A stretch of 64,000 nt of DNA from Caulobacter endophyticus (lineage in GTDB: Bacteria; Pseudomonadota; Alphaproteobacteria; Caulobacterales; Caulobacteraceae): the NCBI RefSeq assembly GCF_029543245.1, contig NZ_JARQWV010000003.1, positions 186,001-250,000 on the forward strand. The letters are read 5' to 3'. Positions 24,087-32,602 of this stretch are shown here, piece after piece (position 1 is the stretch's first letter; each line of letters opens with the position of its first letter). A program made the translations under genes and the position numbers. Under the pieces are notes generated by a model that saw only the letters and a list, made by a program, of their open reading frames with translations, searched no databases and was not told where the DNA came from.

Positions 24087-24686
24087 GTGATCACCCTCGT
24101 GTTCTGGCTGATGGCGGCGGGCATGCTGGCCGCCAGCGTCTATGCGGCCTCGCTTCGCATCTGGCCGCTGACCATCATCATCCTGGCCCTGTGCTGGGAC
24201 AACGCCATCGTCGCCGCCGGGGCCCTGGTCGGCGCCGGTGACCTGCTCGTCGGCCTGTCGGTGCCGCGCTACGTGGCGCACGGCCTGCTGACGCCGCTGC
24301 TGATCCCGATCGTGTTCTGGATCGCAAGGCTCCGCCTGCGCGCCTGGGTGTGGATCCTGACCGCCGCGCTGGTAACCCTCGGCGCCTATACCGAGATCTT
24401 CAACCTGAACCTCGTGCTCAAGGAATATCATGGCACGCTGCGCTACGCTCACGCGGCCGCCAGCCCGCCTATCCCGTCGATCGTGACGGTGCTGGTGCTG
24501 ATCGGCGTCGGCGTGCTGCTGTGGCGACGTCAGGGCGTGCCGTGGCTGTGCCTGGGCGCCCTGGCCATGTTCGGCAGCGCCGCCAGCGGCGTGTTCTGGC
24601 TTGGCAACGCCGGCGAGCTGGTTCTGATCGGCTCGATCCTGGCGACCGCAACCGCCCTGCGCTCGAAAGCCGCCCTCGCCCGCTGA
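24087..24686 (+). CDS. Small multi-spanning membrane protein, unknown function
   Basis: A 199-residue protein with six or seven hydrophobic segments, at about residues 3-20, 24-45, 60-85, 88-102, 128-145, 150-168 and 172-192. It has few charged residues, a short RLRLRAWVW positively charged loop in the middle and no signal cleavage site. The start is GTG with GGAG about 7 bases upstream. I recognise no family. It is divergent from recJ and ends 40 bases from the convergent fbp stop, so it forms a single-gene unit. Codon usage agrees with the neighbours. It may be an inner-membrane protein of unknown role; nothing in the context suggests a substrate. Confidence 0.7.
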   Translation: MITLVFWLMAAGMLAASVYAASLRIWPLTIIILALCWDNAIVAAGALVGAGDLLVGLSVPRYVAHGLLTPLLIPIVFWIARLRLRAWVWILTAALVTLGAYTEIFNLNLVLKEYHGTLRYAHAAASPPIPSIVTVLVLIGVGVLLWRRQGVPWLCLGALAMFGSAASGVFWLGNAGELVLIGSILATATALRSKAALAR

Positions 24687-24726
24687 CGGGCGCGCCCTCC
24701 CCTCGCGGAGAGGGCGCCAGCCATCA

Positions 24727-25704
24727 TCAGCCGGCCGCCGTTTCCCTGGCGACCTGGTCGACTTCGTTGGCCGAACCCAGCACCACCGGCACGCGCTGGT
24801 GCAGCTTGCTGGGCGCCAGGTCGAGGATGGGCGTGACGCCGTCGGTGGCCTTGCCCCCGGCGCGCTCGACGATCAGGGCCATCGGATTGGCCTCGTACAT
24901 CAGGCGCAGCTTTCCCGGCTTGCCCGGCTCGCGAGCGTCCCACGGGTACATGAAGATCCCGCCGCGCATCAGGATGCGGTGCACGTCGGCGACCATCGAC
25001 GCCACCCAGCGCATGTTGAAGTTCTTGGCTCTGGGGCCTTCCTTGCCGGCCAGGCAGCCGTCGACATAGCGACGGATCGGCGGGGCCCAGTGACGCTGGT
25101 TCGACATGTTGATGGCGAACTCGGCGGTGTCGGCCGGGATGGTCGACGAAGCATGGGTCAGCAGCCACTTGTCGTCGGCCGACAGGGTGAAGCCCACCAC
25201 GCCCGAGGTCAGGGTCAGCACCAGCATGGTCTGCGGGCCGTAGACGGCATAACCGGCGCCGACCTGGTGGCGACCGGGTTGCAGGAAGTCGGCCTCTTCA
25301 GGTTCGCGGCCTTCCGGGGCCGGCAGGATCGAGAAGATGGTGCCGACCGAGACGTTGACGTCGATGTTGCTGGAGCCGTCGAGCGGATCGAAGGTGACCA
25401 GATAGCCGCCCTGGCGACCGGTGGTTTCGACGTGCTCGAGTTCTTCCGAAGCGATGCCGGCGACGGGATCGCAGGCCTTGAGCGCGTCGCTCAGCAGGTC
25501 GTTGGTCAGGATGTCGAGCTTCTTCTGCTCCTCGTCCTGGACGTTGGTGATCCCGGCCGCGCCGAGATTGCCGAGAATGGCCCCGCCGGCCACCACGCGG
25601 CTGATGCGGGCGCAGGCGGCGGCGATTTCGGTGACGACGGTCTTGACCGCGGGGCTGGAGGGATCGCCGGCGAGATGGCTGGCGAGATCGATCAGGGCGG
25701 TCAT
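24727..25704 (-). CDS. fbp: Fructose-1,6-bisphosphatase, class 1
   Basis: A 325-residue class I FBPase that removes the 1-phosphate of fructose 1,6-bisphosphate in gluconeogenesis. The metal and substrate motifs are [15 protein letters not shown] (about residue 105, the family signature), the early [11 protein letters not shown] segment, [16 protein letters not shown], and [14 protein letters not shown] near residue 280. The last sequence has the GG-K-AT-G motif typical of the family C terminus. It lies 120 bases downstream of glpX, which encodes the unrelated class II enzyme for the same reaction, on the same strand. Expression together with glpX and hom is plausible but no terminator or promoter is obvious in the gap. 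Confidence 0.95.
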   Translation of the reverse strand: MTALIDLASHLAGDPSSPAVKTVVTEIAAACARISRVVAGGAILGNLGAAGITNVQDEEQKKLDILTNDLLSDALKACDPVAGIASEELEHVETTGRQGGYLVTFDPLDGSSNIDVNVSVGTIFSILPAPEGREPEEADFLQPGRHQVGAGYAVYGPQTMLVLTLTSGVVGFTLSADDKWLLTHASSTIPADTAEFAINMSNQRHWAPPIRRYVDGCLAGKEGPRAKNFNMRWVASMVADVHRILMRGGIFMYPWDAREPGKPGKLRLMYEANPMALIVERAGGKATDGVTPILDLAPSKLHQRVPVVLGSANEVDQVARETAAG

Positions 25705-25824
25705 GGAAAGGGCCTCGAACTATACGGGGCGGCGATCAGTCGCCGCGGCGCGAGCGACTCGCAGACTAGTACGACAATATTACGGGCGGCAGCGGGCCGA
25801 CGGCGACCGTCGGCCCCAGAAAAC

Positions 25825-26775
25825 CTAGACCCGGCGCTTCATGCGCACTTCGCGCACGGCCCCGGTCGAGGAATTCATCACAAGGCTATGGGTGTGGACG
25901 AAGCCATCCTTGAATCCCACCCCGTCCAGCAGCGCGCCGGAGGTGACGCCAGTAGCGGCGAAGATGGCGTCGGACCGCACGATCTCGTGCAGGTCGTACT
26001 TCTTGTCGAACTCGGTGACGCCCCAGCGCGCGGCGCGGGCGCGCTCGTCGGCGTTGCGGAAGATCAGTCGTCCCTGGAACTGGCCGCCAACGCACTTCAG
26101 GGCCGCGCAGGCCAGCACGCCCTCGGGCGCGCCGCCGGAGCCGAGATAGAGGTCGATGCCCGTCGAGGGGTCGGCGGTGTTGATGACGCCCGCGACGTCG
26201 CCATCGGTGATCAGGTTGACGCGCGCGCCCACCGAACGGACCGAGGCGATGATCTCGGCGTGGCGCGGGCGATCCAGCACGCAGACGGTGATCTGCGAGG
26301 GCTCGACGCCCTTGGCGGCGGCCAGCGCCTTGACGTTGTCGGCCGGCGACTTGTCGAGGTCGATCACGCCGGCCGGATAGCCCGGGCCGCAGGCGATCTT
26401 GTCCATGTAGGTGTCGGGCGCGTTCAGCAGCGTGCCCTTGGGCGCCCAGGCCATGACGGCCAGCGCGTTGGGCATGGCCTTGGCCGTCAGCGTCGTGCCT
26501 TCCAGCGGATCCAGCGCGATATCGACCGTCGGACCGCCACGGCCCACCTTCTCGCCGATGTAGAGCATCGGCGCCTCGTCGCGCTCGCCCTCGCCGATGA
26601 CGATCTCGCCGTCGATGTTGAGATCGTTCAGCGCATTGCGCATGGCGTCGACCGCAGCCTGGTCGGCGGCCATTTCGTCACCCCGGCCGACCATGGTCCA
26701 CGACGCGATGGCGGCGGCTTCGGTCACGCGGACCGCATCCAGGACCAGAGAGCGGTCCAGGGTGTTCGAACTCAT
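25825..26775 (-). CDS. glpX: Fructose-1,6-bisphosphatase, class II (GlpX)
   Basis: A 316-residue class II FBPase (some members also hydrolyse sedoheptulose 1,7-bisphosphate). Motifs include DGEIVIGEGERDEAPMLYIG, the Li+/Mg2+ site DIALDPLEGTT (about residue 85), the loop ITDGDVAGVI and YLGSGGAPEGVLA, and KYDLHEIVRSDAIFAATGVTSG near 260. The fold resembles inositol phosphatases rather than class I by active site but shares no close sequence with fbp. The gene is 73 bases downstream of hom on the same strand and 120 bases upstream of fbp. Two enzymes for one step side by side suggest differential regulation or different substrates rather than redundancy (inference). Confidence 0.96.
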   Translation of the reverse strand: MSSNTLDRSLVLDAVRVTEAAAIASWTMVGRGDEMAADQAAVDAMRNALNDLNIDGEIVIGEGERDEAPMLYIGEKVGRGGPTVDIALDPLEGTTLTAKAMPNALAVMAWAPKGTLLNAPDTYMDKIACGPGYPAGVIDLDKSPADNVKALAAAKGVEPSQITVCVLDRPRHAEIIASVRSVGARVNLITDGDVAGVINTADPSTGIDLYLGSGGAPEGVLACAALKCVGGQFQGRLIFRNADERARAARWGVTEFDKKYDLHEIVRSDAIFAATGVTSGALLDGVGFKDGFVHTHSLVMNSSTGAVREVRMKRRV

Positions 26776-26848
26776 CAGTGTCTCCCAGCCCGTGGCGAGG
26801 CTAATTTCCCAATGCCTTCAGCACCTGGACCGCTCTAATCGGCGGTCT

Positions 26849-28138
26849 CTAGTTGCGCGCGACGCGCAGAAGACGGGGACGCTCTAGCACGGCCTGCAGC
26901 TTTTCGATGCGGCTAATCGCGTCGAGCAGCTTGGATTCGGGAGTAGCGTGGGTGACGAGCACGATCGGCACGCCGCCCGCCCCTTCGACAGGCTTCTGCA
27001 GGAAAGCGTCGATCGACACGCCGCATTCGGCCAGGGTCTCGGAGATCGCGGCGATGGCGCCGGGCACGTCGCGGACCATGATCCGCAGATAGGCCTTGCC
27101 CACCGACTTGGCCGGATCGACGGTCACGAACGGCTTCAGCGCGCCGGCCGGGGCCTGGAACACCGGACGCACGGCCTTGGTCATTACGTCGGCGATGTCG
27201 GCGGCGACGGCGGCGGCCGTCGGACCCGCGCCCGCGCCCGGCCCCTGGATGAAGATGCGGCCGATGCGCGTACCCTCGATGAACAGCGCGTTCAGGGCGC
27301 CGCCGGCCTGGGCCAGCGGATGCTCCAGCGGGATCAGGGTCGGATGGACCTTCACGGCCACGCCGTCGTCGGTCTTGGAGGTGCCGGCGATCAGCTTGAT
27401 CCGGTAGCCCAGGTCCTTGGCCAGCTTGATGTCGAGCAGCTCGACCTCGCTGACGCCCTCGATCTCGGCGGCCTCGTAGTTGGGGGCGCAGCCGAAGGCC
27501 AGGGCGGCCAGGATGGTGATCTTGTGGCCGGCGTCGAAGCCACCGACGTCCATGGTCGGATCGGCCTCGGCGTAGCCCAGGGCCTGGGCCTCGCGCAGCA
27601 CGTCGGCGAAGTCGCGGCCGGTCTTTTCCATCTCGGACAGGATGTAGTTGCAGGTGCCGTTGAGGATGCCGGCCACCGAGACGACGTCGTCGCCGACCAT
27701 GGCCTCGCGCAGCATCTTCACCGCCGGCGTGCCGCCCATGACGGCGGCCTCGAACAGCAGCGGAACGTCGTTGGCCTCGGCCAGGGCGGCAAGTTCGGCG
27801 CCATGCTCGGCGATCAGGGCCTTGTTGGCGGTGACCACCGGCTTGCCCAGTTTCAGGGCCGCCTCGACCGCAGCCTTGGCCGGACCGTCGCTGCCGCCGA
27901 CCAGCTCCACGAAGAGATCGACGTTGGGCGAGCTGGCCAGGGCGACCGGATCGTCGAACCATTCCAGGCCCGAGATGTCGACCGTGCGCGGACGCGACTT
28001 CGACCGCGCCGACACGGCGACCACCTCGGCGCGATCGCCGGCCGGCGCGAAATCGGGACGCTGGGCGAGGAACTGCAGGAGACCGCCGCCGACGGTGCCG
28101 AGGCCCGCGACGCCGACGCGCCAGGTTTTCTGAGTCAT
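26849..28138 (-). CDS. hom: Homoserine dehydrogenase
   Basis: A 429-residue enzyme that reduces aspartate semialdehyde to homoserine for threonine and methionine. The N-terminal Rossmann motif is VAGLGTVGGGLLQF. The catalytic domain has NKALIAEHG near residue 105, the conserved GTCNYIL and MEKTGRDFADVLREAQALGYAEADP with the substrate Lys/Asp region, and DAGHK. The C-terminal ~85 residues form an ACT domain starting AYLRIMVRDVPGAIAAIS, the expected threonine-feedback site. It does not carry an aspartokinase domain, so it is the monofunctional type. It is followed by glpX and preceded by the aminotransferase gene with a REP-like repeat in the gap; an aspartate-family biosynthetic neighbourhood is likely. 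Confidence 0.96.
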   Translation of the reverse strand: MTQKTWRVGVAGLGTVGGGLLQFLAQRPDFAPAGDRAEVVAVSARSKSRPRTVDISGLEWFDDPVALASSPNVDLFVELVGGSDGPAKAAVEAALKLGKPVVTANKALIAEHGAELAALAEANDVPLLFEAAVMGGTPAVKMLREAMVGDDVVSVAGILNGTCNYILSEMEKTGRDFADVLREAQALGYAEADPTMDVGGFDAGHKITILAALAFGCAPNYEAAEIEGVSEVELLDIKLAKDLGYRIKLIAGTSKTDDGVAVKVHPTLIPLEHPLAQAGGALNALFIEGTRIGRIFIQGPGAGAGPTAAAVAADIADVMTKAVRPVFQAPAGALKPFVTVDPAKSVGKAYLRIMVRDVPGAIAAISETLAECGVSIDAFLQKPVEGAGGVPIVLVTHATPESKLLDAISRIEKLQAVLERPRLLRVARN

Positions 28139-28184
28139 GGTGCGGTTCCTCGTGGTCGGGTGGCCCTAGCGGGGCCGCCCTCCT

Positions 28185-28256
28185 CCTTCGACAAGCTCAG
28201 GATGAGGGCTATTGCAGGCTTTAGCGGTCGAAATCCTCACCTGAGCCTGTCGAAGG
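28185..28256. repeat. Inverted pair of REP-like elements
   Basis: CCTTCGACAAGCTCAGGATG-AGG at 28185-28207 faces its near-perfect reverse complement at 28235-28256 (CCTCACCTGAGCCTGTCGAAGG), with a 27-base loop. Such elements, with the core TTCGACAAGCTCAGG, are dispersed in intergenic DNA of many alphaproteobacteria. Here the pair lies between the aminotransferase gene and hom and would form an extended mRNA hairpin. Confidence 0.8.
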
Positions 28257-28276
28257 GCGAGGATTTCGCGGAGGGA

Positions 28277-29497
28277 TCAGGCTTGTTCGAGGCTGGTGTG
28301 GGCCTTGGCCAGGATCTGGTCGGCGTTGGCGATGAACTTCTTCACGTTGCGCGCGGCCTGCTTGATCCGGTGCTCGTTCTCCACGAGGCCGATGCGGACA
28401 TAGCCTTCGCCGTATTCGCCAAAGCCGATGCCCGGGGCGACGGCGACGCCGGCCTCCTCGATCAGCAGACGCGAGAACAGCATCGAGCCGGCGGCCTCGA
28501 ACTGCGGGGGGATCTTGGCCCAGGCGAACATCGAGGCGGGCGGGTTGGGGATGTCCCAGCCGGCGCGCTTCATCGACGAGACCAGGGTGTCGCGGCGACC
28601 CTTGTAGATGCCGCGGATCTCCTCGACGCAGTCCTGCGGACCGTTCAGCGCGGCGGCGGCGGCCACCTGCACCGGCGTGTAGGCGCCGTAGTCGAGATAG
28701 GACTTCACCCGGGCCAGGGCCGCGCAGATGCGGGCGTTGCCGACGACCATGCCCACGCGCCAGCCGGCCATGGCGTAGGTCTTCGACAGCGAGTTGACCT
28801 CGACGGCGATGTCCTTGGCGCCTTCGACCTGGAGGATCGACGGCGGCGGGTTGTCCTCGAAATAGATCTCGCCATAGGCCACGTCGCTGATGACCAGCAG
28901 GTCGTGCTTCTTCGCCAGAGCGACCGCGTCCTTGTAGAAGTCGAGGTCGACGGTCTGGGCCGTGGGGTTGGACGGATAGGAAAGGATCAGCACGCTGGGC
29001 GGCGGCACCGAGTGCTTCACCGCGCGGCTGATGTTGGACAGGTACTGCTCGGGGCTCAGCGCCGGCACGTGACGGATGACGCCGCCGGCCATGATGAAGC
29101 CGAAGGCGTGGATCGGATAGGCCGGGTTCGGGCAGATGATGACGTCGCCCGGAGCCGTCAGGGCCTGGGCGAGGTTGGCGAAGCCTTCCTTCGAGCCCAG
29201 GGTCGAGATCACTTCGGTGTCGGGGTTCAGCTTCACCCCGAAGCGGCGGTCGTAATAGCCGGCCATGGCCTTGCGCAGGCCCGGGATGCCCTTGGACGCC
29301 GAGTAGCGGCCGGCGCGCGGATCGCGCGAGGTCTCGATCAGCTTGTCGACGATGTGCTTGGGCGTCGGCATGTCCGGATTGCCCATGCCGAAGTCGATGA
29401 TGTCGACGCCCTGGCCGCGCAGGCGGGCCTTGATGCGGTTGACCTCTTCGAAGACGTAGGGCGGCAGGCGGCGGATACGGTGAAAGTCGGCGGTCAT
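28277..29497 (-). CDS. PLP-dependent aminotransferase (AlaC/aspartate-aminotransferase-like)
   Basis: A 406-residue fold-type I aminotransferase. The signatures are FGMGNPDMPTP near the N terminus, GSKEGFANL, CPNPAYPIHAFG, YPSNPTAQ, DVAYGEIYF, and the PLP lysine motif NSLSKTYAMAGWRVG (Lys about 245). This group is labelled either LL-diaminopimelate aminotransferase or alanine/aspartate aminotransferase in genomes; sequence alone does not separate them. AlaC-type pyruvate-glutamate activity is my first guess. The start ATG at 29497 opens at the domain; the frame extends 25 codons further up with arginine/proline-rich non-domain sequence. It is immediately upstream of hom on the same strand, which supports a role in the aspartate or alanine family. 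Confidence 0.87.
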   Translation of the reverse strand: MTADFHRIRRLPPYVFEEVNRIKARLRGQGVDIIDFGMGNPDMPTPKHIVDKLIETSRDPRAGRYSASKGIPGLRKAMAGYYDRRFGVKLNPDTEVISTLGSKEGFANLAQALTAPGDVIICPNPAYPIHAFGFIMAGGVIRHVPALSPEQYLSNISRAVKHSVPPPSVLILSYPSNPTAQTVDLDFYKDAVALAKKHDLLVISDVAYGEIYFEDNPPPSILQVEGAKDIAVEVNSLSKTYAMAGWRVGMVVGNARICAALARVKSYLDYGAYTPVQVAAAAALNGPQDCVEEIRGIYKGRRDTLVSSMKRAGWDIPNPPASMFAWAKIPPQFEAAGSMLFSRLLIEEAGVAVAPGIGFGEYGEGYVRIGLVENEHRIKQAARNVKKFIANADQILAKAHTSLEQA

Positions 29498-29604
29498 GAT
29501 GGCTCGTGCGCCCTCTGGCGCTGCAGGAGCGAAAAGTCGGGCATGGATAGACCCCAAGCGAGGCCTAGCCAAGCCAGTTCAAGGAAAATTATGCCTCCGT
29601 CGCC

Positions 29605-30051
29605 CTATTGGGGCTTGGACGGAGGCGGGGTAGCTCGGCCACGAGCAGCCTTGGCGAAGGCTTCGGTCTCGGCGCGATCGGCGACGGTGGGGATTTCCGA
29701 CGGCGGCACGCGGCCGGCGCGCTGAGCGCGGGCGGCGAAACCTTCGGTGTCGGTCAGGGCGAAGGTCTCCGGCGCGGTGTCGCGACGGAGCTGAGCGGCG
29801 GCTGCCTGCTCGGCCTGGACCTGGGCCTTGTACTCGCCCGGCGACGGAATGTCGGTCGGGACGGTCGGGATGGCGGCCAGGCTGGGCATCTTGCCCCGCT
29901 CCTTGCCGGCGGCCTCGGCGGCGGCGGCCACCGGCGAGGTGGCGTCGACCGGCGGAGGCGTGAACGGCGACGAGGCGCAAGCCGACAGCACGGCCGCGAG
30001 GACCGAGAGCGAGGCGCCGAAACGTACGATTTTACCGGTTTGGCCGTTCAT
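29605..30051 (-). CDS. Small secreted lipoprotein, unknown function
   Basis: A 148-residue protein with a lipoprotein signal: positively charged start, hydrophobic core LSVLAAVL and lipobox LSAC (Cys about 25). The mature part is hydrophilic and low in complexity, rich in Ala, Pro, Glu and Gln, with repeated proline-containing stretches such as IPTVPTDIPSPGEY and a final TPPPSKPQ. No enzymatic domain is seen. It probably is an outer-membrane-anchored lipoprotein with an extended periplasmic tail. It is divergent from phaC with a 94-base gap. Similar proteins of the same layout are common in Caulobacterales without known function. Confidence 0.75.
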   Translation of the reverse strand: MNGQTGKIVRFGASLSVLAAVLSACASSPFTPPPVDATSPVAAAAEAAGKERGKMPSLAAIPTVPTDIPSPGEYKAQVQAEQAAAAQLRRDTAPETFALTDTEGFAARAQRAGRVPPSEIPTVADRAETEAFAKAARGRATPPPSKPQ

Positions 30052-30145
30052 CTTGTCTCAGGTCTTATGCGATGATCGCGGCGAGCGGAAGGCGCCGAAC
30101 GAGAATCGGCGGTCGATAAGCGACATTCAGGCGGAAGGAACGCGC

Positions 30146-32119
30146 ATGGCCAAGGGCGACGGCAAGGACGCGGGCAAGAGCGTCAAGGCGGCGGGCAAGC
30201 CCCGCAAGCCTTCCACGCCCCGCAAGACGGCCGCCGCGGCGCCGAAGCCCCCTCCCCCGCCACCCGAACCGGATCCCAAGCCCGAATCAGCCCAGCCCGC
30301 CGGCGCGCCCGACTTCGCCTCGCTGCTGACCGAGGAGCAGCGGCGGATGATGGAGGCCCTATCGGCCAACCTGGCCCGCGCGGCGGTCACCGCCCAGGGC
30401 GCGATCGCCGAGGCCGCCCTGCGCCAGGCCGACCGGCCCGCCGCCCTGTCGCCCGACCCGTTCCACGTCGCCCCCGCCCTCAACGAGGTGATCGGCAGCC
30501 TGGCCGCGCAGCCGGACCGTCTCCTGCGGGCCCAGGCCGACCTCTTCAGCGGCTACATGGAGCTGTGGCAGTCCGCCGCCCGCCGCGCGGCCGGAGAGGA
30601 GACCAAGCCGGTCGTCGCGCCGGCTCATGGCGACAAGCGTTTCGCCGACCCCGACTGGTCGTCCAACCCCGTGTTCGACATGATGAAGCAGTCCTACCTG
30701 CTGACGTCGAACTGGCTGAACGGCCTGGTGGCCCAGGCGGAGAACGTAGACCCGCAGTCCAAGCGCCGCGTTGAGTTCTTCACCAAGATGCTGACCGACG
30801 CCTTCTCGCCGTCGAACTTCCTGATCTCCAACCCCGCGGCCCTGCGCGAGGTGATGCACACCAACGGCGAGAGCCTGAAGCGCGGCATGGAGAACTTCGC
30901 CGCCGACCTGGAGCGCGGCGGCGGCCAGCTGGCCATCAGCCAGACCGACCTGGCCAAGTTCAAGGTCGGCGAGAACGTCGCCACCGCCCCCGGCAAGGTG
31001 GTCTACCAGAACGACATCCTGCAGTTGATCCAGTTCGACCCGACCACGGAACAGCAGCACGAGATCCCGCTGCTGATCTTCCCGCCCTGGATCAACAAGT
31101 TCTACATTCTCGACCTGCGCCCGGAGAACTCGATGATCCGCTGGCTGACCGGCCAGGGCTTCACGGTGTTCGTCGCCTCGTGGGTCAATCCCGACACCCG
31201 CCTGGCCGCCAAGACCTTCGAGGACTACATGCTCGAGGGGATCTACGACGCCAGCCAGCAGGTCATGACCCAGTGCGGCGTCGATCGGGTCAACACCGTC
31301 GGCTACTGCATCGGCGGCACGCTGCTGTCGTGCGCCCTGGCCCACATGGCCGCCAGGGGCGACAAGCGCATCAACTCGGCCACCTTCTTCGCCGCCCAGC
31401 AGGACTTCGCCGAGGCCGGCGACCTCCTGCTCTTCACCGACGAGGCCTGGCTGAAGGAGATCGAGGCGCGGATGGACCAGCAGGGCGGCTTCCTGCCCAG
31501 CCAGTCGATGGCCGACACCTTCAACGCCCTGCGCGGCAACGACCTGATCTGGTCGTTCTTCATCAACAACTACCTGATGGGCAAGGAACCGCGCCCGTTC
31601 GACCTGCTGTTCTGGAACGCCGACCAGACGCGGATGCCCAAATCGCTGCACCTGTTCTATCTGCGCAACTTCTACAAGGACAACAACCTCACCCGCGGCC
31701 TGCTCAGCCTGGGCGGCGAGCAGCTCGACCTCTCGAAGGTGAAGACGCCGATCTACGTGCAGTCGTCGAAGGATGACCACATCGCGCCCTATCGCAGCGT
31801 CTATCGCGGCGCGCGGGCCTTCGGCGGCCCAGTGACCTTCACCATGGCCGGTTCGGGCCATATCGCCGGCGTGATCAACCACCCCGACGCCAGGAAGTAC
31901 CAGCACTGGACCAACGAGCACCTGCCCGGCTCGGTCGACGGCTGGATCGCCGGCGCGACCGAGCACCCGGGCTCGTGGTGGCCGCACTGGGCGGAATGGC
32001 TGAAGGCCAAGTCGGGCAAGCTGGTCCCGGCCCGCGATCCGTCCAAGGGTCCGCTCAAGGCCTTCGAGGACGCCCCGGGCAGCTTCGTGCGGGTGCGCTC
32101 GAACGCGGAAGCGGCTTAA
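30146..32119 (+). CDS. phaC: Class I poly(3-hydroxyalkanoate) synthase
   Basis: A 657-residue enzyme that polymerises hydroxyacyl-CoA into storage polyester granules. Residues 1-60 are a low-complexity Lys/Ala/Pro region, longer than usual. The synthase N-domain follows (PDWSSNPVFDMMKQSYLL, about 170), then the alpha/beta catalytic domain: the lipase-like box VGYCIGG with nucleophile Cys (about 390), Asp in SSKDDHIAPY (about 545) and His in GSGHIAGVINHP (about 573). The start with GGAAGGA upstream is at the first Met after the divergent promoter; the longer open frame overlaps the lipoprotein gene. No phasin, phaA or phaB is next to it. A strong terminator follows. Confidence 0.95.
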   Translation: MAKGDGKDAGKSVKAAGKPRKPSTPRKTAAAAPKPPPPPPEPDPKPESAQPAGAPDFASLLTEEQRRMMEALSANLARAAVTAQGAIAEAALRQADRPAALSPDPFHVAPALNEVIGSLAAQPDRLLRAQADLFSGYMELWQSAARRAAGEETKPVVAPAHGDKRFADPDWSSNPVFDMMKQSYLLTSNWLNGLVAQAENVDPQSKRRVEFFTKMLTDAFSPSNFLISNPAALREVMHTNGESLKRGMENFAADLERGGGQLAISQTDLAKFKVGENVATAPGKVVYQNDILQLIQFDPTTEQQHEIPLLIFPPWINKFYILDLRPENSMIRWLTGQGFTVFVASWVNPDTRLAAKTFEDYMLEGIYDASQQVMTQCGVDRVNTVGYCIGGTLLSCALAHMAARGDKRINSATFFAAQQDFAEAGDLLLFTDEAWLKEIEARMDQQGGFLPSQSMADTFNALRGNDLIWSFFINNYLMGKEPRPFDLLFWNADQTRMPKSLHLFYLRNFYKDNNLTRGLLSLGGEQLDLSKVKTPIYVQSSKDDHIAPYRSVYRGARAFGGPVTFTMAGSGHIAGVINHPDARKYQHWTNEHLPGSVDGWIAGATEHPGSWWPHWAEWLKAKSGKLVPARDPSKGPLKAFEDAPGSFVRVRSNAEAA

Positions 32120-32122
32120 GCG

Positions 32123-32148
32123 AACCTCCTCCTTTGGGGGAGGTTTTT
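32123..32148 (+). terminator. Rho-independent terminator after phaC
   Basis: AACCTCC (32123-32129) pairs with GGAGGTT (32139-32145) over a 9-base loop, followed by TTT. It begins 4 bases after the phaC stop and ends at the stop of the convergent monooxygenase gene, so it may serve both. Confidence 0.75.
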
Positions 32149-32522
32149 CACACCATTCCCACCGCATAGGCCTCGGAAAACACACCCGCCTCTGATTTCT
32201 CGATCAGCGGACGCACGCGGGCCATGTGCTCGGTGAAGCGCGGGTCCTCCCGGAAGGCCTCGGCGTCTTCGGGCGTATCGAACACAGAGATCAGCACCAG
32301 CCCCTCGCCCGAGCGAAACAGGCGGGCGCCGCGCAGGCCCTTCACCTGGCCGCGGAGCCTGCGGTGCTGGGCCAGTTGCAGCTCCAGAAAGGCCTCGAAC
32401 TGCCCGTCCTTTGGCCGGATGACGCTGATGTTGATCACCGGTTCGGGCCGCGCGGGCCGCAGCGCGAGCGGGGCGGCCAGGGCGGCGGCTGCGACGGCGG
32501 TCGTGGCGGCGGCGAATGTCAT
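32148..32522 (-). CDS. Secreted ABM-domain (antibiotic biosynthesis monooxygenase-like) protein, SoxR-regulated
   Basis: A 124-residue protein. The N terminus has an alanine-rich hydrophobic stretch to about residue 22 resembling a signal peptide or anchor, then an ABM-type ferredoxin-like domain: VINISVIRPKDGQFEAFLELQL, then GLRGARLFRSGEGLVLISVF and PRFTEHMARVRPLIEK. ABM domains act as cofactor-free monooxygenases on polyketides and quinones or as heme degraders; activity here is not assured. Its gene is divergent from soxR and the promoter carries a perfect SoxR box within an overlong spacer, so it should be induced by redox-cycling compounds such as quinones or phenazines. That is the expected logic of SoxR in non-enteric bacteria. 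Confidence 0.82.
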   Translation of the reverse strand: MTFAAATTAVAAAALAAPLALRPARPEPVINISVIRPKDGQFEAFLELQLAQHRRLRGQVKGLRGARLFRSGEGLVLISVFDTPEDAEAFREDPRFTEHMARVRPLIEKSEAGVFSEAYAVGMV

Positions 32523-32565
32523 GGGGAGGCGCTCCAGTAAGGGCGTTGCCGGTTGCGGAGCTCCC

Positions 32566-32596
32566 CCTGTAAAACCTCAAGCAAACTTGAGGTCAA
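32566..32596 (-). promoter_or_regulatory. SoxR box within a 19-bp-spacer promoter
   Basis: CCTCAAG-CAAA-CTTGAGG at 32575-32592 is an 18-bp palindrome equal to the established SoxR operator in its arms. On the minus strand it is bracketed by -35 TTGACC (32591-32596) and -10 TACAGG (32566-32571), with a 19-base spacer, the overlong spacing used by MerR-type activators. It drives the monooxygenase gene; the soxR ATG lies 11 bases to the other side. Confidence 0.9.
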
Positions 32597-32602
32597 GCGC
32601 CG

